A stretch of DNA of 64,000 nt from Neoroseomonas eburnea (GTDB taxonomy: Bacteria; Pseudomonadota; Alphaproteobacteria; Acetobacterales; Acetobacteraceae), in assembly GCF_018129005.1 (NCBI RefSeq), contig NZ_JAAEDL010000017.1, positions 1 through 64,000 on the forward strand, read 5' to 3'. The position numbers and the translations under genes were made by a program. Positions 28,296-40,607 of this stretch are shown here, in pieces. The notes beneath the pieces were generated by a model. The model searched no databases and had not been told where the DNA came from. It saw only the letters and a program-made list of their open reading frames with translations. How positions within the stretch are numbered: the first letter of the stretch is position 1; each line of letters opens with the position of its first letter.

Positions 28296-28486
28296 CCCTG
28301 ACGGACCTTCTCCAGGGCGTGGCGGTCGTCCTCGCCCTGGAGGGGATCGCCTACGCCCTGGCGCCCGGGGCCATGCGCCGGGCCCTCGCCCGGCTGGCCG
28401 AGGCGCCGGAGCATCGCCTGCGCGTCGGCGGGCTGGTGGCGGCGGCGATCGGTGTTGCGCTGGCCTGGCTGCTCAAGGGAATGTAA
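28292..28486 (+). CDS. DUF2065 membrane protein
   Basis: 64 residues with a GTG start overlapping the hflC stop. Two membrane helices (LLQGVAVVLALEGIAYAL and LRVGGLVAAAIGVALAWLL) surround the conserved APGAMRRALARLAEAPEHRLR loop, the DUF2065 (YjeT-like) signature. This small protein is often encoded behind hflKC, which suggests a role with the FtsH complex; no biochemical role is established. Confidence 0.9.
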   Translation: MTLTDLLQGVAVVLALEGIAYALAPGAMRRALARLAEAPEHRLRVGGLVAAAIGVALAWLLKGM

Positions 28487-28597
28487 CGCATCCAGGGAAG
28501 ACTGCCCCCGTGCGGCGTTTCATTGCATGATGGCGGCTTCCGTCCCAGGTCCGGGCTCCCACATGCTGTCCCGACGACCCTGACATCGTATCTTCCC

Positions 28598-30112
28598 ATG
28601 AGGTGCCCCACCGTGCGCTTCGCCGTTCTTGTCCTCGCCGCCCTTCTTGCGGTTCCCGCCCTCGCTCCCGTGGCGCTGGCGCAGCGCGCGCCGGAGACCT
28701 TCGCGCCGCTGGCGCGGCAATTGCTGCCCGCCGTGGTCAACATCTCGACCAGCCAGGCGGTGCAGGCGCGCCCCGGCCGCCCGGATGCCCCCGAGGTGCC
28801 GCAAGCCCCGCCGGGCAGCCCCTTCGAGGAGTTCTTCCGCGACTTCTTCAACCGCAACCGCCCGCCCGGCCAGGGCGAGGGCCCGCAGGCGCCGCAGCGG
28901 CCGCAGCGGCGCGGCCAGTCGCTGGGGTCCGGCTTCGTCATCGATGCGCAGGAAGGCATCGTCGTCACCAACAACCACGTCATCGACGGCGCCGACGAGA
29001 TCAACGTCATCCTCTCCGACAACACCTCGATCCGCGCGGAGCTGCTCGGCACCGACCCGCGCACCGACATCGCGGTGCTGCGCATCCGCACCGACAGGCC
29101 GCTGACCGCGGTCAGCTTCGGCAATTCGGACGAGGCGCAGGTGGGCGACTGGGTGGTCGCCATCGGCAACCCCTTCGGCCTTGGCGGCTCGGTGACGGCG
29201 GGCATCGTCTCGGCCCGCGGGCGTGATATCCGCCAGGGGCTGTACGACGACTTCATCCAGACGGACGCCGCGATCAACCGCGGCAATTCCGGCGGGCCGC
29301 TGTTCAACCTGGCGGGCCAGGTGATCGGCATCAACACGGCCATCTACTCGCCCTCCGGCGGGTCGATCGGCATCGGCTTCGCCATCCCGTCGAACCTGGC
29401 GCAGCGCATCGTCGCGCAGCTGCGCGACGGCGGGCGCGTCCGCCGCGGCTGGCTCGGCGTGAACATCCAGCAGGTGACGGACGAGATCGCCGAGGCCCTG
29501 CGCCTGCCGGGCGGTGCCCGCGGCGCGCTGGTGGCGCGCGCGCAGGAAGACGGGCCGGCGGCCAAGGCCGGCATCCGCGCCGGCGACGTCATCCTGCGCT
29601 TCAACGGCGTGGATGTGCGGGAGATGCGCAACCTGCCGCGCATCGTCGCTGACAACATGGTGGGCGTCGAGGTGCCCGTCGTGATCTGGCGCGACGGCAA
29701 GGAGGAGACGGTCACCGTCACCCTAGGCGAGCTGCCGACCGAACAGGCGCAGGCCGGCGCCGCGCCCGCGCCCGCCCAGCCGGCGCAGCCGGTGGAACTC
29801 GCGGGCCTCGGCCTGCGCGTCATGGCCATCACCGACGAGCTGCGGCAGCGCTTCAACCTGCGCGCCGAACAGCGCGGCGTGGTGATCGTGGAGGTCGCGC
29901 CCAACAGCCCCGCGGCTGAACGCGAACTGCGCCCGGGCGACGTGATCGTCGAGGTGCAGCAGGAAAGGGTGGGCACGCCCGCCGAGGTGCAGGAACGCAT
30001 CGCGCGGCTGCGGCAGCAGAACCGCGGGGTGGCGCTGTTCGCGGTGGAAGGCTCGGGCGGGCAGCGCTTCGTGCCGCTGCGGCTGCGCGGGGAACGCGGG
30101 GCGCCGGGCTGA
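28598..30112 (+). CDS. degP: Do-family periplasmic serine protease
   Basis: 504 residues. A signal peptide with hydrophobic core VLVLAALLAVPALAPVALA precedes the protease domain. Catalytic His is in NNHVIDGAD (about 125-133), Asp in TDIAVLRI (about 156-163), Ser in NRGNSGGPLFN (about 230). Two PDZ domains follow (roughly 280-370 and 400-495). A proline-rich insert (about 55-100) resembles the LA loop. DegP/HtrA proteases degrade misfolded envelope proteins. Start ATG at 28598 chosen; GTG at 28613 is an alternative. It follows hflKC-DUF2065, forming an envelope quality-control cluster. Confidence 0.95.
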   Translation: MRCPTVRFAVLVLAALLAVPALAPVALAQRAPETFAPLARQLLPAVVNISTSQAVQARPGRPDAPEVPQAPPGSPFEEFFRDFFNRNRPPGQGEGPQAPQRPQRRGQSLGSGFVIDAQEGIVVTNNHVIDGADEINVILSDNTSIRAELLGTDPRTDIAVLRIRTDRPLTAVSFGNSDEAQVGDWVVAIGNPFGLGGSVTAGIVSARGRDIRQGLYDDFIQTDAAINRGNSGGPLFNLAGQVIGINTAIYSPSGGSIGIGFAIPSNLAQRIVAQLRDGGRVRRGWLGVNIQQVTDEIAEALRLPGGARGALVARAQEDGPAAKAGIRAGDVILRFNGVDVREMRNLPRIVADNMVGVEVPVVIWRDGKEETVTVTLGELPTEQAQAGAAPAPAQPAQPVELAGLGLRVMAITDELRQRFNLRAEQRGVVIVEVAPNSPAAERELRPGDVIVEVQQERVGTPAEVQERIARLRQQNRGVALFAVEGSGGQRFVPLRLRGERGAPG

Positions 30113-30250
30113 GAAGGTCGGGGGAGGGGAACCTCCCCCGATCCCCCTCCCTTCTTTGTCCCTTGGGAACTCACTTCGGCTGTCAGTCCCCAGGTGCCAA
30201 AGAAGGTTGGGGGGTGCGGGGGGAAGTTCTCTTCCCCCCGACCTTCTTTT
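30113..30250. repeat. G-rich hairpin repeat pair, two inverted arms
   Basis: The left arm (30113-30158) has GAAGGTCGGGGGAGG with a complementary CCTCCCCCGA, ending CCCTTCTTTG. The right arm (30198-30250) starts CAAAGAAGG, has the hairpin GGGGGGAAG-TTCT-CTTCCCCCC and ends GACCTTCTTTT. The arms are inverted copies around a 40-base core. The T-rich end suggests terminator function for degP. Confidence 0.75.
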
Positions 30251-30260
30251 CCGCACCGCC

Positions 30261-31913
30261 ATGCCCCCGGAGACTCGCCTCCCCGACCTGATCGGCGGCG
30301 CGGCCGCTGCCGCCCTTGGCCTCTTCGTCATCTATTCCGCCTTCGGCGGCTTCATCCTGCCGCCTGGTGACACGGGCTGGATGCTCTCGGGCCGCATCGG
30401 GCCGGACCCGGTGCAGTACTGGCTCGGCTGGACCGCCTTCGCGCGCGACGCCTGGCGCTGGCCGCCCGGGGCGAATCCGGGCCTCGGGATGGAGCTGGCC
30501 TCCTCGATCTTCTACTCGGACTCGATCCCGCTGCTGGCCTTCCTCTTCAAGGCGCTGCGGCCGCTCGTCGAGGTGAACCAGTATTGGGGCCTGTGGATCT
30601 ATGCCTGCGGTGCCTTGCAGGCTTTGCTCGCCTGGCGGCTGATGGGTCTGGCCACGAGGGAGCCGCTGGCGCGGCTTTCGGTGGCCGGGCTGTTCGTGCT
30701 GCAGCCGCTGCTGCTGGGGCGGCTCGGCGGGCACTTCGCCCTCGGTGGCCAGTTCCTGCTGCTGATGGGGCTATGGCTCTGCATGGTGCCGGGGCAGGGC
30801 GGGCGGCGGGCGGTGGCCTGGGCAGCGCTGCTGGGCGCAGCCTCCCTCATCCAGGCCTATCTGCTGCCGATGGTGGGCGCGCTTTGGGCCGCGGACTGGC
30901 TGGCCCGGGCGTCGGATGCGGAACGGCGGGGCGGCGTGCGCATCGCGGTCGAGGCAGTGGCGGTGCCGGCATCGGGCGTGCTGGGTCTCTGGGCGGGCGG
31001 GTTCTTTCTGCTCGGCGGCGGCTTCGGCGGCACCTGGGGCGGCTACGGCCGGATGCAGCTCGACCTGCTGGGGCCCTTCGATGGTGGCTACTGGGGCGGG
31101 CTGCTGCCCGATTTCGAGACCGCAGACCATCTGGAGGCCGGGAATTCCTACCCTGGCCTCGGCGTGCTGGCGGTGCTGGCGCTGGGCGCGCTGGCGTGGC
31201 TGCTCGGCCCGCGGGGAAGGCTGCGCCGGCACTGGGCGCTGCTGCTGGTGCTGGCGGGGCTGCTGCTCCTCGCCGTGACGCATCGCGTGGCGATCGGCGG
31301 GCGGGAGTTCGAACTGATCCCCCTGCCGGACTGGCTGGTCGCGAAGGCCGATGCGCTGCGCGCCTCGGAGCGCTTCTTCTGGCCGGTGCTCTATGCGGCG
31401 CTGTTCGGCGCGGCGGTGGCGCTGGTGCGCGGGCTCGGCGGCCGGCGCGCGGGGCTGCTGCTGTTCGCCGCGCTGATGCTGCAGGCGGCCGATCTCCGTC
31501 CGGGCCTTGCGCGGCTGCACCACTATTTCGCGCCGCAGCCGCCGACCGTGCCGCTGCGCCTGTCCGATCCCTTCTGGCTGGAAGCGGCGCGGCGCTACAC
31601 CTTCGTGCGTGTCGTACCGACCGGCATGCAGGCGACGAACTGGGAGGAGGTGGCGGTCTATGCCGCGACGCTCGGGCTGCAGACGGATGCGGTCTATCTG
31701 GCGCGGCTCGATCCGCGCGCGGTGGAGGCGTTGAATGCCGCCGTCGCGCGCCGCCTGGAACGTGGCGAGCACGAGCCGCGCACCTTCTACGTGCTGGGCG
31801 ACGAGGCCGCGCTCGCCCGCGCCCGTGCCGGCATGGATCCGGCGCGCGACTTGCTGGAGCGGTTCGACGGCCGTTGGGTGCTGGTGCCGGGATGGCACCG
31901 GACGGGTGATTGA
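30261..31913 (+). CDS. DUF6311 polytopic membrane protein
   Basis: 550 residues from ATG 30261, just after the repeat. About ten hydrophobic segments span residues 10-430. A periplasmic-type C-terminal domain follows (about 430-550) with WLEAARRYTFVRVVPTG and LERFDGRWVLVPGW. The layout, with a GDTGWMLSGRIGPDPVQYWLGW stretch after the first helix, matches the DUF6311 family, which resembles glycosyltransferase-type membrane proteins. Catalytic role is not established. Confidence 0.82.
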   Translation: MPPETRLPDLIGGAAAAALGLFVIYSAFGGFILPPGDTGWMLSGRIGPDPVQYWLGWTAFARDAWRWPPGANPGLGMELASSIFYSDSIPLLAFLFKALRPLVEVNQYWGLWIYACGALQALLAWRLMGLATREPLARLSVAGLFVLQPLLLGRLGGHFALGGQFLLLMGLWLCMVPGQGGRRAVAWAALLGAASLIQAYLLPMVGALWAADWLARASDAERRGGVRIAVEAVAVPASGVLGLWAGGFFLLGGGFGGTWGGYGRMQLDLLGPFDGGYWGGLLPDFETADHLEAGNSYPGLGVLAVLALGALAWLLGPRGRLRRHWALLLVLAGLLLLAVTHRVAIGGREFELIPLPDWLVAKADALRASERFFWPVLYAALFGAAVALVRGLGGRRAGLLLFAALMLQAADLRPGLARLHHYFAPQPPTVPLRLSDPFWLEAARRYTFVRVVPTGMQATNWEEVAVYAATLGLQTDAVYLARLDPRAVEALNAAVARRLERGEHEPRTFYVLGDEAALARARAGMDPARDLLERFDGRWVLVPGWHRTGD

Positions 31914-31928
31914 TGCGGGCGGCGGATT

Positions 31929-32061
31929 GAGAGGGGCGCCGCCCCTCTCAAGCTCTCCCCGCCAAAGGCCGAAAGGCCTTTGGAAACCAAGACGCAAGTA
32001 CTCGCGGGTGCAGGGGACCGTGTCCCCTGCTGGGGGAGTTCGAGGGGGCAAAGCCCCCTCG
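31929..32061. repeat. composite palindromic repeat, copy 5
   Basis: Between the convergent DUF6311 and serB genes. Type A arm: GAGAGGGGC/GCCCCTCTC at 31929-31949 and CCAAAGGCC-GAAA-GGCCTTTGG at 31962-31983. Type B arm inverted: GCAGGGGAC-CGT-GTCCCCTGC at 32010-32030 and CGAGGGGGC-AAA-GCCCCCTCG at 32041-32061. Same A-core-B organisation as copy 4, in opposite orientation. Confidence 0.85.
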
Positions 32062-32072
32062 ATCGGTCCTCC

Positions 32073-32966
32073 TCAGCTGCCGGCGAATTCCGCCGCGCGA
32101 TAGCCCTGTGCGAAGAGCAGCGCGCGCAGGTCGCCATGATCCACCCGCGCCCGCGCCGCCGCGGCGACCACCGGCTTGGCGCGGAACGCCACGCCGAGCC
32201 CGGCCGCCTTGATCATGTCGAGGTCGTTGGCGCCGTCGCCAACCGCCAGCGTTTCCGCCAGCGCGAGCCCGTCCTCGGCGGCGAGCCGCTTCAGCGTCGC
32301 CAGCTTGGCGTTGCGCCCGAGGATGGGTTCGGCGACATGACCGGTCAGGCGGCCCTCCGCCTCGAGGAGCGTGTTCGAGTGGTGCTCGTGGAACCCGACC
32401 AGCGCGGCGACGCGGCCGGTGAAGTAGGTGAAGCCGCCGGAGACCAGCGCGCAGCGGGCGCCGGCGGCGCGCATGGTCGCGACCAGTTCCCGCGCGCCGG
32501 GCATCAGCTCGGTTTCTTCCCAGGTGCGTTCGAGCGCGGCGACTTCCAGCCCCTTCAGCATGCCGACGCGCTCGCGCAGCGCGCCCTCGAAGTCGAGCTC
32601 GCCGTTCATCGCGCGCTTGGTAATGGCGGCGATGCGGTCCTTGATCCCGGCCTGGCCGGCGAGTTCGTCCAGCGTCTCGGTGGTGACGATGGTGCTGTCC
32701 ATGTCGGCGATCAGCATGCGCTTGCGCCGGCCGGCCGTGTCCTGGGCGATGATGTCCACCGCTTCCCCGGTCAGCGCGGCGCGCGCGGCGGCGTCGGCCT
32801 GGTCCGGCGACAGGCCGGCGAAGGGCAGGTCGGCCGCTTCCTCGGGCGCCAGCCAGTCCGGCGTGCCGGCGGCGGCGCCGAGGGCGGCCAGCGCCTCGCG
32901 CGCGCGGTGGAGCATCGCGGCGGAAAGCCCGCCACGGGGGGCGATCAGGGTCAGAACATGGTCCAT
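32073..32966 (-). CDS. serB: phosphoserine phosphatase
   Basis: 297 residues. The HAD-superfamily nucleophile motif DMDSTIV (Asp88, Asp90) is followed by TETLDELA, the SGGF motif in ALVSGGFTYF, a conserved Lys and GDGANDLDMIKAAGLGVAF. An N-terminal region of about 80 residues is an ACT-like extension. The enzyme releases serine from phosphoserine, the last step of serine synthesis. ATG at 32964-32966 is chosen; the upstream extension overlaps the divergent miaA start, 23 bp away. Confidence 0.95.
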   Translation of the reverse strand: MDHVLTLIAPRGGLSAAMLHRAREALAALGAAAGTPDWLAPEEAADLPFAGLSPDQADAAARAALTGEAVDIIAQDTAGRRKRMLIADMDSTIVTTETLDELAGQAGIKDRIAAITKRAMNGELDFEGALRERVGMLKGLEVAALERTWEETELMPGARELVATMRAAGARCALVSGGFTYFTGRVAALVGFHEHHSNTLLEAEGRLTGHVAEPILGRNAKLATLKRLAAEDGLALAETLAVGDGANDLDMIKAAGLGVAFRAKPVVAAAARARVDHGDLRALLFAQGYRAAEFAGS

Positions 32967-32989
32967 GCGCGCCGGGGTATGCCCCTGCC

Positions 32990-33955
32990 ATGACCACGGA
33001 TCAACCGCCAGCCCTGCTGCTGGCCGGGCCGACCGCGAGCGGCAAGTCGGCATTGGCGCTCGCCATCGCCGAACGGCTCGGCGGCACGGTGATCAATGCC
33101 GACAGCATGCAGGTCTATCGCGAACTGCGCGTCATCACCGCCCGCCCGACGGAGGAGGAGGAGGCACGCGTGCCGCATCGCCTCTACGGCGTGCGCCCGG
33201 CGGCGGAGGCCGCAAGCGTCGCCTGGTGGCGGGGGGAGGCGCTGGCGGCGATGGAGGAGGCCCGTGCGGCCGGCCGGCTGCCGATCCTGTGTGGCGGGAC
33301 GGGGATGTATTTTTCCTCCCTGACCCAGGGCCTGTCCGAGGTCCCGCCGGTGCCGGAGGCGGCGCGGGCCGAGGCGCGGCGCCTGCTGGCCGAGGAAGGC
33401 CCGGCGGCGCTGCATGCCCGCCTCGCGGCAGCCGACCCTGATACCGCGGCGCGGCTGCGCCCTTCCGACAGCCAGCGGCTCGCCCGCGCCTGGGAGGTCT
33501 GGCGGGGGACGGGAAGGGGACTTTCCGCCTGGCAGGCGGGCGGCGGCACCGGCCCGGCGCCCTGGCGCTTCGCGGCCATCCTGCTCGACCCGCCGCGGGA
33601 GGCGCTGCGCGCCGCCATCGCCGCGCGCTGGCAGGCGATGCTGGCCGGCGGCGCAATCGATGAGGTGCGCGCCCTGGCGGCCCAGGGCCTCGACCCCGCC
33701 CTGCCGGCGATGCGGGCGCATGGCGTGCCGGAACTGGCGGCCCACCTGGCCGGGCGGATGACGCTGGAGGAGGCGTCGCGGCGGGCGATCCTCAATACCG
33801 GGCAGTACACCAAGCGGCAGGCCACCTGGTTCCGCCATCACCCCCTGGCCGATCCGAGCCTGACGCATACGATCCATGCGCGGATCACGGGTGTTGCGCA
33901 ATTATCGGAAAGAATGTTCGCCGAAGTCTTCACATTTGTTGACGGGGTGCGTTGA
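32990..33955 (+). CDS. miaA: tRNA dimethylallyltransferase
   Basis: 321 residues. Walker A GPTASGKS (13-20), NADSMQVYRELRVITARPT, and the C-terminal RAILNTGQYTKRQATWFRHH motif identify MiaA, which transfers a dimethylallyl group to N6 of A37 in tRNAs reading UNN codons. Divergent from serB. The final codons are slightly AT-richer than the rest. The acetolactate synthase gene begins 86 bp downstream. Confidence 0.96.
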   Translation: MTTDQPPALLLAGPTASGKSALALAIAERLGGTVINADSMQVYRELRVITARPTEEEEARVPHRLYGVRPAAEAASVAWWRGEALAAMEEARAAGRLPILCGGTGMYFSSLTQGLSEVPPVPEAARAEARRLLAEEGPAALHARLAAADPDTAARLRPSDSQRLARAWEVWRGTGRGLSAWQAGGGTGPAPWRFAAILLDPPREALRAAIAARWQAMLAGGAIDEVRALAAQGLDPALPAMRAHGVPELAAHLAGRMTLEEASRRAILNTGQYTKRQATWFRHHPLADPSLTHTIHARITGVAQLSERMFAEVFTFVDGVR

Positions 33956-34041
33956 CGCGCCGCAACAGCGGGTCTAAGGGAGCGGCCCCGCCCGCCGGAG
34001 CCTCCGCGCGGGGGTGCCGCATTGAAGGAAAGACAACCCCG

Positions 34042-35841
<1,800 letters not shown>

Positions 35842-35853
35842 GGGGCGCGGAAC

Positions 35854-37426
<1,573 letters not shown>

Positions 37427-37451
37427 TCCGGGCCGCCAGCGGCGGATCGAA

Positions 37452-37484
37452 GGGGCGCCGGGGGGAGATCTCCGGCGCCCTTTT
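37452..37484 (+). terminator. rho-independent terminator after ilvC
   Basis: A perfect 9-bp GC stem GGGCGCCGG (37453-37461) / CCGGCGCCC (37472-37480) with a 10-nt loop, followed by TTTT, 26 bp past the ilvC stop. Confidence 0.9.
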
Positions 37485-37571
37485 CATGATCGCGTCATGC
37501 GGGAAGAGGTCGCCGCCGCCGCATCGTTGCGGTAGCATCCCGGTCCTCGCGGGGGCGAAGGAGCGACATCG

Positions 37572-38063
37572 ATGGGGTTCGTGATCACGGAGGGCGAGCT
37601 GCGCGACATCGGCCGCACCAGCTACAACCCACGCGGGTATATCCTGCTGGAATGGGGCCGCAACAACCAGCACCACTTCCGCTTCGACCTTGAGAAGAAC
37701 GACCGCGGCCGCTACCAGGAATTCAGCGGTTCTAGCACCGAATACCAGTACCGGATCGGCTCCATCCATCTGAAATACGACATCTATGACACCACAGAAG
37801 GTGACATGGATTATTCGTATTTCTACATCGTCTACATGGATGGCGGGGTGTGGCAGCCGGTCTGGACCTATGCAGCGCGGACGAACCAGCGCACCGGACA
37901 GAACACGCGCTTCACCAGCAGCGCCTCGGAGCAGTCGGAGGATTATCGACTGACGAACGACCTGCTGGACGACCTCGGCCGCGTGACGGGCACGACCCAG
38001 GCCCTGGCCTGCGGGCCGACGCTCGGTCCGAGCGACGTGCCGTCCTTCGTACCCCGCGGCTGA
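37572..38063 (+). CDS. hypothetical protein, unknown family
   Basis: 163 residues. No signal peptide or membrane helix. The sequence is rich in aromatic and polar residues (YNPRGYILLEWGRNNQHHFRF, YSYFYIVYMDGGVWQPVW) and looks like a compact beta-rich domain. Codon choice is more AT-rich than in the flanking genes (TAT, ATT and GAT codons are frequent), hinting at transfer or a distinct expression class. GGAG lies upstream of the ATG. It stands alone between the ilv terminator and the allantoinase gene. I do not recognise a family. Confidence 0.75.
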   Translation: MGFVITEGELRDIGRTSYNPRGYILLEWGRNNQHHFRFDLEKNDRGRYQEFSGSSTEYQYRIGSIHLKYDIYDTTEGDMDYSYFYIVYMDGGVWQPVWTYAARTNQRTGQNTRFTSSASEQSEDYRLTNDLLDDLGRVTGTTQALACGPTLGPSDVPSFVPRG

Positions 38064-38109
38064 TCCCGCGCGCTTGACGGCGGGCGGCGGCGGGCCGGAG
38101 GCTGTTGCC

Positions 38110-39051
38110 ATGACAGAGACGCCGCATCTCCTCGCCGCCGATACGGACTACCCGCGCGACTTCCTGGGCTACGGCCCGACGCCGCCCGACCCGCAATGGC
38201 CGGGCGGGGCGAAGCTCGCCCTCTCCTTCGTGCTGAACTACGAGGAGGGCGGCGAGAACACGGTTCTGAACGGCGATGCCGGCAGCGAGCTCTATCTGCA
38301 TGAGGTCCCCGGCGGCTCCCCCGTGCTCGGCGAACGCAACCGCACGGTGGAATCCCAGTTCGACTACGGTGCCCGGGCCGGCGTCTGGCGCGTGCTGCGC
38401 GCCTTCGCCGCGCACGGCCTGCCGCTGACCGTCTACGGCGTCGGCCGCGCATTGGAGCTGAACCCGGAGGCCGCCCGCGCCTTCGCCGCCGCGGGGCATG
38501 AGGTCGCCTCCCATGCCTGGCGCTGGATCGACTACCACGGCATGGACGAGGCGGCGGAGCGCGCCGAGATCGCCCGCTGCGTCGCGACCATCGAGCGCCT
38601 GACCGGCTCCCGCCCCGTCGGCTGGTACACCGGCCGCATCAGCCCGAACACGCGGCGGCTGGTCGCCGAGCACGGCGGCTTCCTCTATGATTCCGACGCC
38701 TATGACGACGACCTGCCGCACTACGTCACGGCGGCGGGGAAGCCGCACCTCGTCATCCCCTACACGCTCGACAACAACGACATGAAATACGCCGTGCCGC
38801 CGGGCTTCGCGGGGCCGGACGGGTGGGAGAGGCACGTCACCGACGCCTTCGAGGTGCTGCTCGCCGAAGGCCGGGCCGGGGCGCCGAAGATGATGTCGGT
38901 CGGGCTGCATTGCCGCCTCGTCGGCCGCCCCGGGCGCGCGGCGGCGCTGCAGCGCTTCCTCGCCCGCGTGGCGCGGGAGAAGGACGTCTGGGTCTGCCGC
39001 CGCGCCGACATCGCGCGCCACTGGTGGGCGACGCACCCGCCGGCGGCGTAG
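38110..39051 (+). CDS. puuE: allantoinase PuuE-type polysaccharide deacetylase-fold protein
   Basis: 313 residues from ATG 38110. The segments DFLGYGPTPPDPQWPGGAKL, FVLNYEEGGENTVLNGD, GHEVASHAWRW and GWYTGRISPNTRRLV are characteristic of the PuuE family, metal-independent allantoinases with a NodB-like barrel that convert allantoin to allantoate in purine degradation. No other purine genes are visible nearby, so the substrate could be another cyclic ureide. Confidence 0.88.
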   Translation: MTETPHLLAADTDYPRDFLGYGPTPPDPQWPGGAKLALSFVLNYEEGGENTVLNGDAGSELYLHEVPGGSPVLGERNRTVESQFDYGARAGVWRVLRAFAAHGLPLTVYGVGRALELNPEAARAFAAAGHEVASHAWRWIDYHGMDEAAERAEIARCVATIERLTGSRPVGWYTGRISPNTRRLVAEHGGFLYDSDAYDDDLPHYVTAAGKPHLVIPYTLDNNDMKYAVPPGFAGPDGWERHVTDAFEVLLAEGRAGAPKMMSVGLHCRLVGRPGRAAALQRFLARVAREKDVWVCRRADIARHWWATHPPAA

Positions 39052-39156
39052 CATCGCTCCACGCGGCCGGACCGCCGCGCGGCACGGGTATTGCGTGCAT
39101 CGCCGCCGGACCGGGCGCTCCGCCCGGGCGCCGGGATCCATGCTGGAGATGCCTTG

Positions 39157-40143
39157 ATGACCACGCCTCGCCACCTCGCCGCCCCGGGCCGCCGCGCCGT
39201 CCTTGCCCTGCCGGCGATCGCCCTCGCGCGCGGCGCGCTGGCGCAGGCCGGCCGAACGCTCGAACTCATCGTTCCCTATCCGCCGGGCGGCGGGAACGAC
39301 ATCGGCGCGCGCGCCCTCGCACCCCTGCTCGAACGGGAACTCGGCGCGCCCGTGGTGGTGCTGAACCGCCCCGGCGCCGGCAGCCAGATCGGCATGGCGC
39401 AGGTCGCCCGCGCCCGGCCGGACGGGCTGACCATCGCCTACGGGCTCTGGCCGCAGACCACCACGCTCTACCTCGATCCGGCGCGGCAGGCCGGGTTCAC
39501 GCGGGAGAGCTTCACGCCGCTCGCGCTCCACGTGACGGACCCCGGCGCCATCGTGGTGCGCGCCGACAGCCCGCTACGCAGCCTGGCGGACATGGTCGCA
39601 GCGGCGAAGGCCCGGCCGGATGATTTCCGCATGTCGGACAACGGGCAGCTCGGGCATGAGCACCTCGCCTCCATCCGCCTGCAGCGCCTGGCGGGCGTCA
39701 GCTTCAACCAGGTGCATTTCAACGGCGCGGGGCCGGCGCTGACGGCGCTGCTCGGGGGGCAGACGGAAGCGGCGATCTTCGCCGTCGGCACCGCCAGCGC
39801 GCAGATGCGGCAGGGGGCGGTGCGGGCGCTCGCGGTACTCTCCCCGCAGGAAAGTCCCTTCCTGCCGGGCGTGCCCACGGCGCGCGCGCAGGGCTACGAC
39901 ATCGTCGCCGGATCGACGCGCGCCTTCGTCGGCCCGGCGGGCCTGCCGCCCGATGTGCAGGCCCAGCTCGCTGGCGCCCTGGAGCGGGCCATCAGGGCAC
40001 CCGAGCACGCCGAGCGCATGCGGCAGCTCAACATCCCCATCACCTTCCAGGGCCCCGAGGGCTTCGCCGCCTACTGGGCAAGGGAGGAAGCCGAGCTGCG
40101 CCCGCTGATCGCCGAGCTCGCGCGGGAGGGTCGCACGCAATGA
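39157..40143 (+). CDS. tripartite tricarboxylate transporter substrate-binding protein (Bug family)
   Basis: 328 residues. A signal peptide (RRAVLALPAIALARGALAQA, cut near residue 30) precedes the Bug fold with LIVPYPPGGGNDIGARALAPLL, VVLNRPGAGSQIGMAQVA and FNGAGPALTALLGGQTEAA. Bug receptors bind carboxylated small molecules in the periplasm, often as orphans without their TctAB membrane partners, as here. It overlaps the I78 gene by 4 bp. Confidence 0.92.
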   Translation: MTTPRHLAAPGRRAVLALPAIALARGALAQAGRTLELIVPYPPGGGNDIGARALAPLLERELGAPVVVLNRPGAGSQIGMAQVARARPDGLTIAYGLWPQTTTLYLDPARQAGFTRESFTPLALHVTDPGAIVVRADSPLRSLADMVAAAKARPDDFRMSDNGQLGHEHLASIRLQRLAGVSFNQVHFNGAGPALTALLGGQTEAAIFAVGTASAQMRQGAVRALAVLSPQESPFLPGVPTARAQGYDIVAGSTRAFVGPAGLPPDVQAQLAGALERAIRAPEHAERMRQLNIPITFQGPEGFAAYWAREEAELRPLIAELAREGRTQ

Positions 40144-40406
40144 TCCGCCTGGCCGCCGCGCTGCTGTTCCTTTCGGCCGCGGCGGCCCGTGCCCAGGCGC
40201 AGGAAGGCTGCTTCCGCCACCAGGGGGAGTTCCCCGCCCTGATCGGCGGCAGCCCCGAAGCAGCACGTGCCGCGCTGGACCGTATGCCCGGCATCCGCAC
40301 GATCCGCGTCGGCGGCCCGGAAACGCCGATGACGCGGGACTACCGCCCGGATCGCGCGACCGTCCTCGTCGAGGGCGGCGTGGTGCGCAGCATCACCTGC
40401 GGCTGA
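40140..40406 (+). CDS. periplasmic I78-family peptidase inhibitor-like protein
   Basis: 88 residues. A signal peptide ends at about ARAQAQ. The mature part has the I78 pattern: an N-terminal Cys, LIGGSPEAARAAL, MTRDYRPDRATVLVEGG and terminal SITCG, with two cysteines that could pair. Family members inhibit serine proteases such as elastase. Coupled by a 4-bp overlap to the Bug receptor gene. Confidence 0.8.
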   Translation: MIRLAAALLFLSAAAARAQAQEGCFRHQGEFPALIGGSPEAARAALDRMPGIRTIRVGGPETPMTRDYRPDRATVLVEGGVVRSITCG

Positions 40407-40461
40407 TCCGCCGATCCCCGCTTGCGGGGGCGGGAAGGGCGCGGCTAAAGTCCCGTCCGCG

Positions 40462-40572
40462 ATGACCATGCGCGCCATCCCGGCCGGCCTGATCCTGGGG
40501 CTCCCCGCCCCGGCCGCCGCGCGCGCGCCGCTCGGCCTCCTTCTCCTTCGACTTATCCGCCCCTGGGCGTGA
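40462..40572 (+). CDS. putative leucine-rich leader peptide of leuA
   Basis: A 36-codon frame that ends with LGLLLLRLIRPWA, five Leu in seven codons. Three of these are CTT, a rare codon in this GC-rich genome. It stops 89 bp before leuA and its end overlaps mutually exclusive hairpins. This is the layout of a transcription-attenuation leader such as E. coli leuL. The N-terminal part looks like a signal peptide, so a decayed periplasmic gene is the alternative. A second ATG lies at 40468. Confidence 0.6.
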   Translation: MTMRAIPAGLILGLPAPAAARAPLGLLLLRLIRPWA

Positions 40573-40607
40573 CGCCCGGCTGATCTCGGCCGGACACCGC
40601 TCAGGGG
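40560..40607 (+). promoter_or_regulatory. candidate leu attenuator with alternative hairpins
   Basis: The end of the leader frame can form either a short hairpin, GGGCG (40565-40569) with CGCCC (40573-40577), or a long one, CCCCTGGGCG (40560-40569) with CGCTCAGGGG (40598-40607; one G-U). The two share bases and cannot coexist. An inner CCGGC/GCCGG stem lies in the loop. No U-run follows, so termination could need Rho or the switch may act on translation. Confidence 0.5.
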
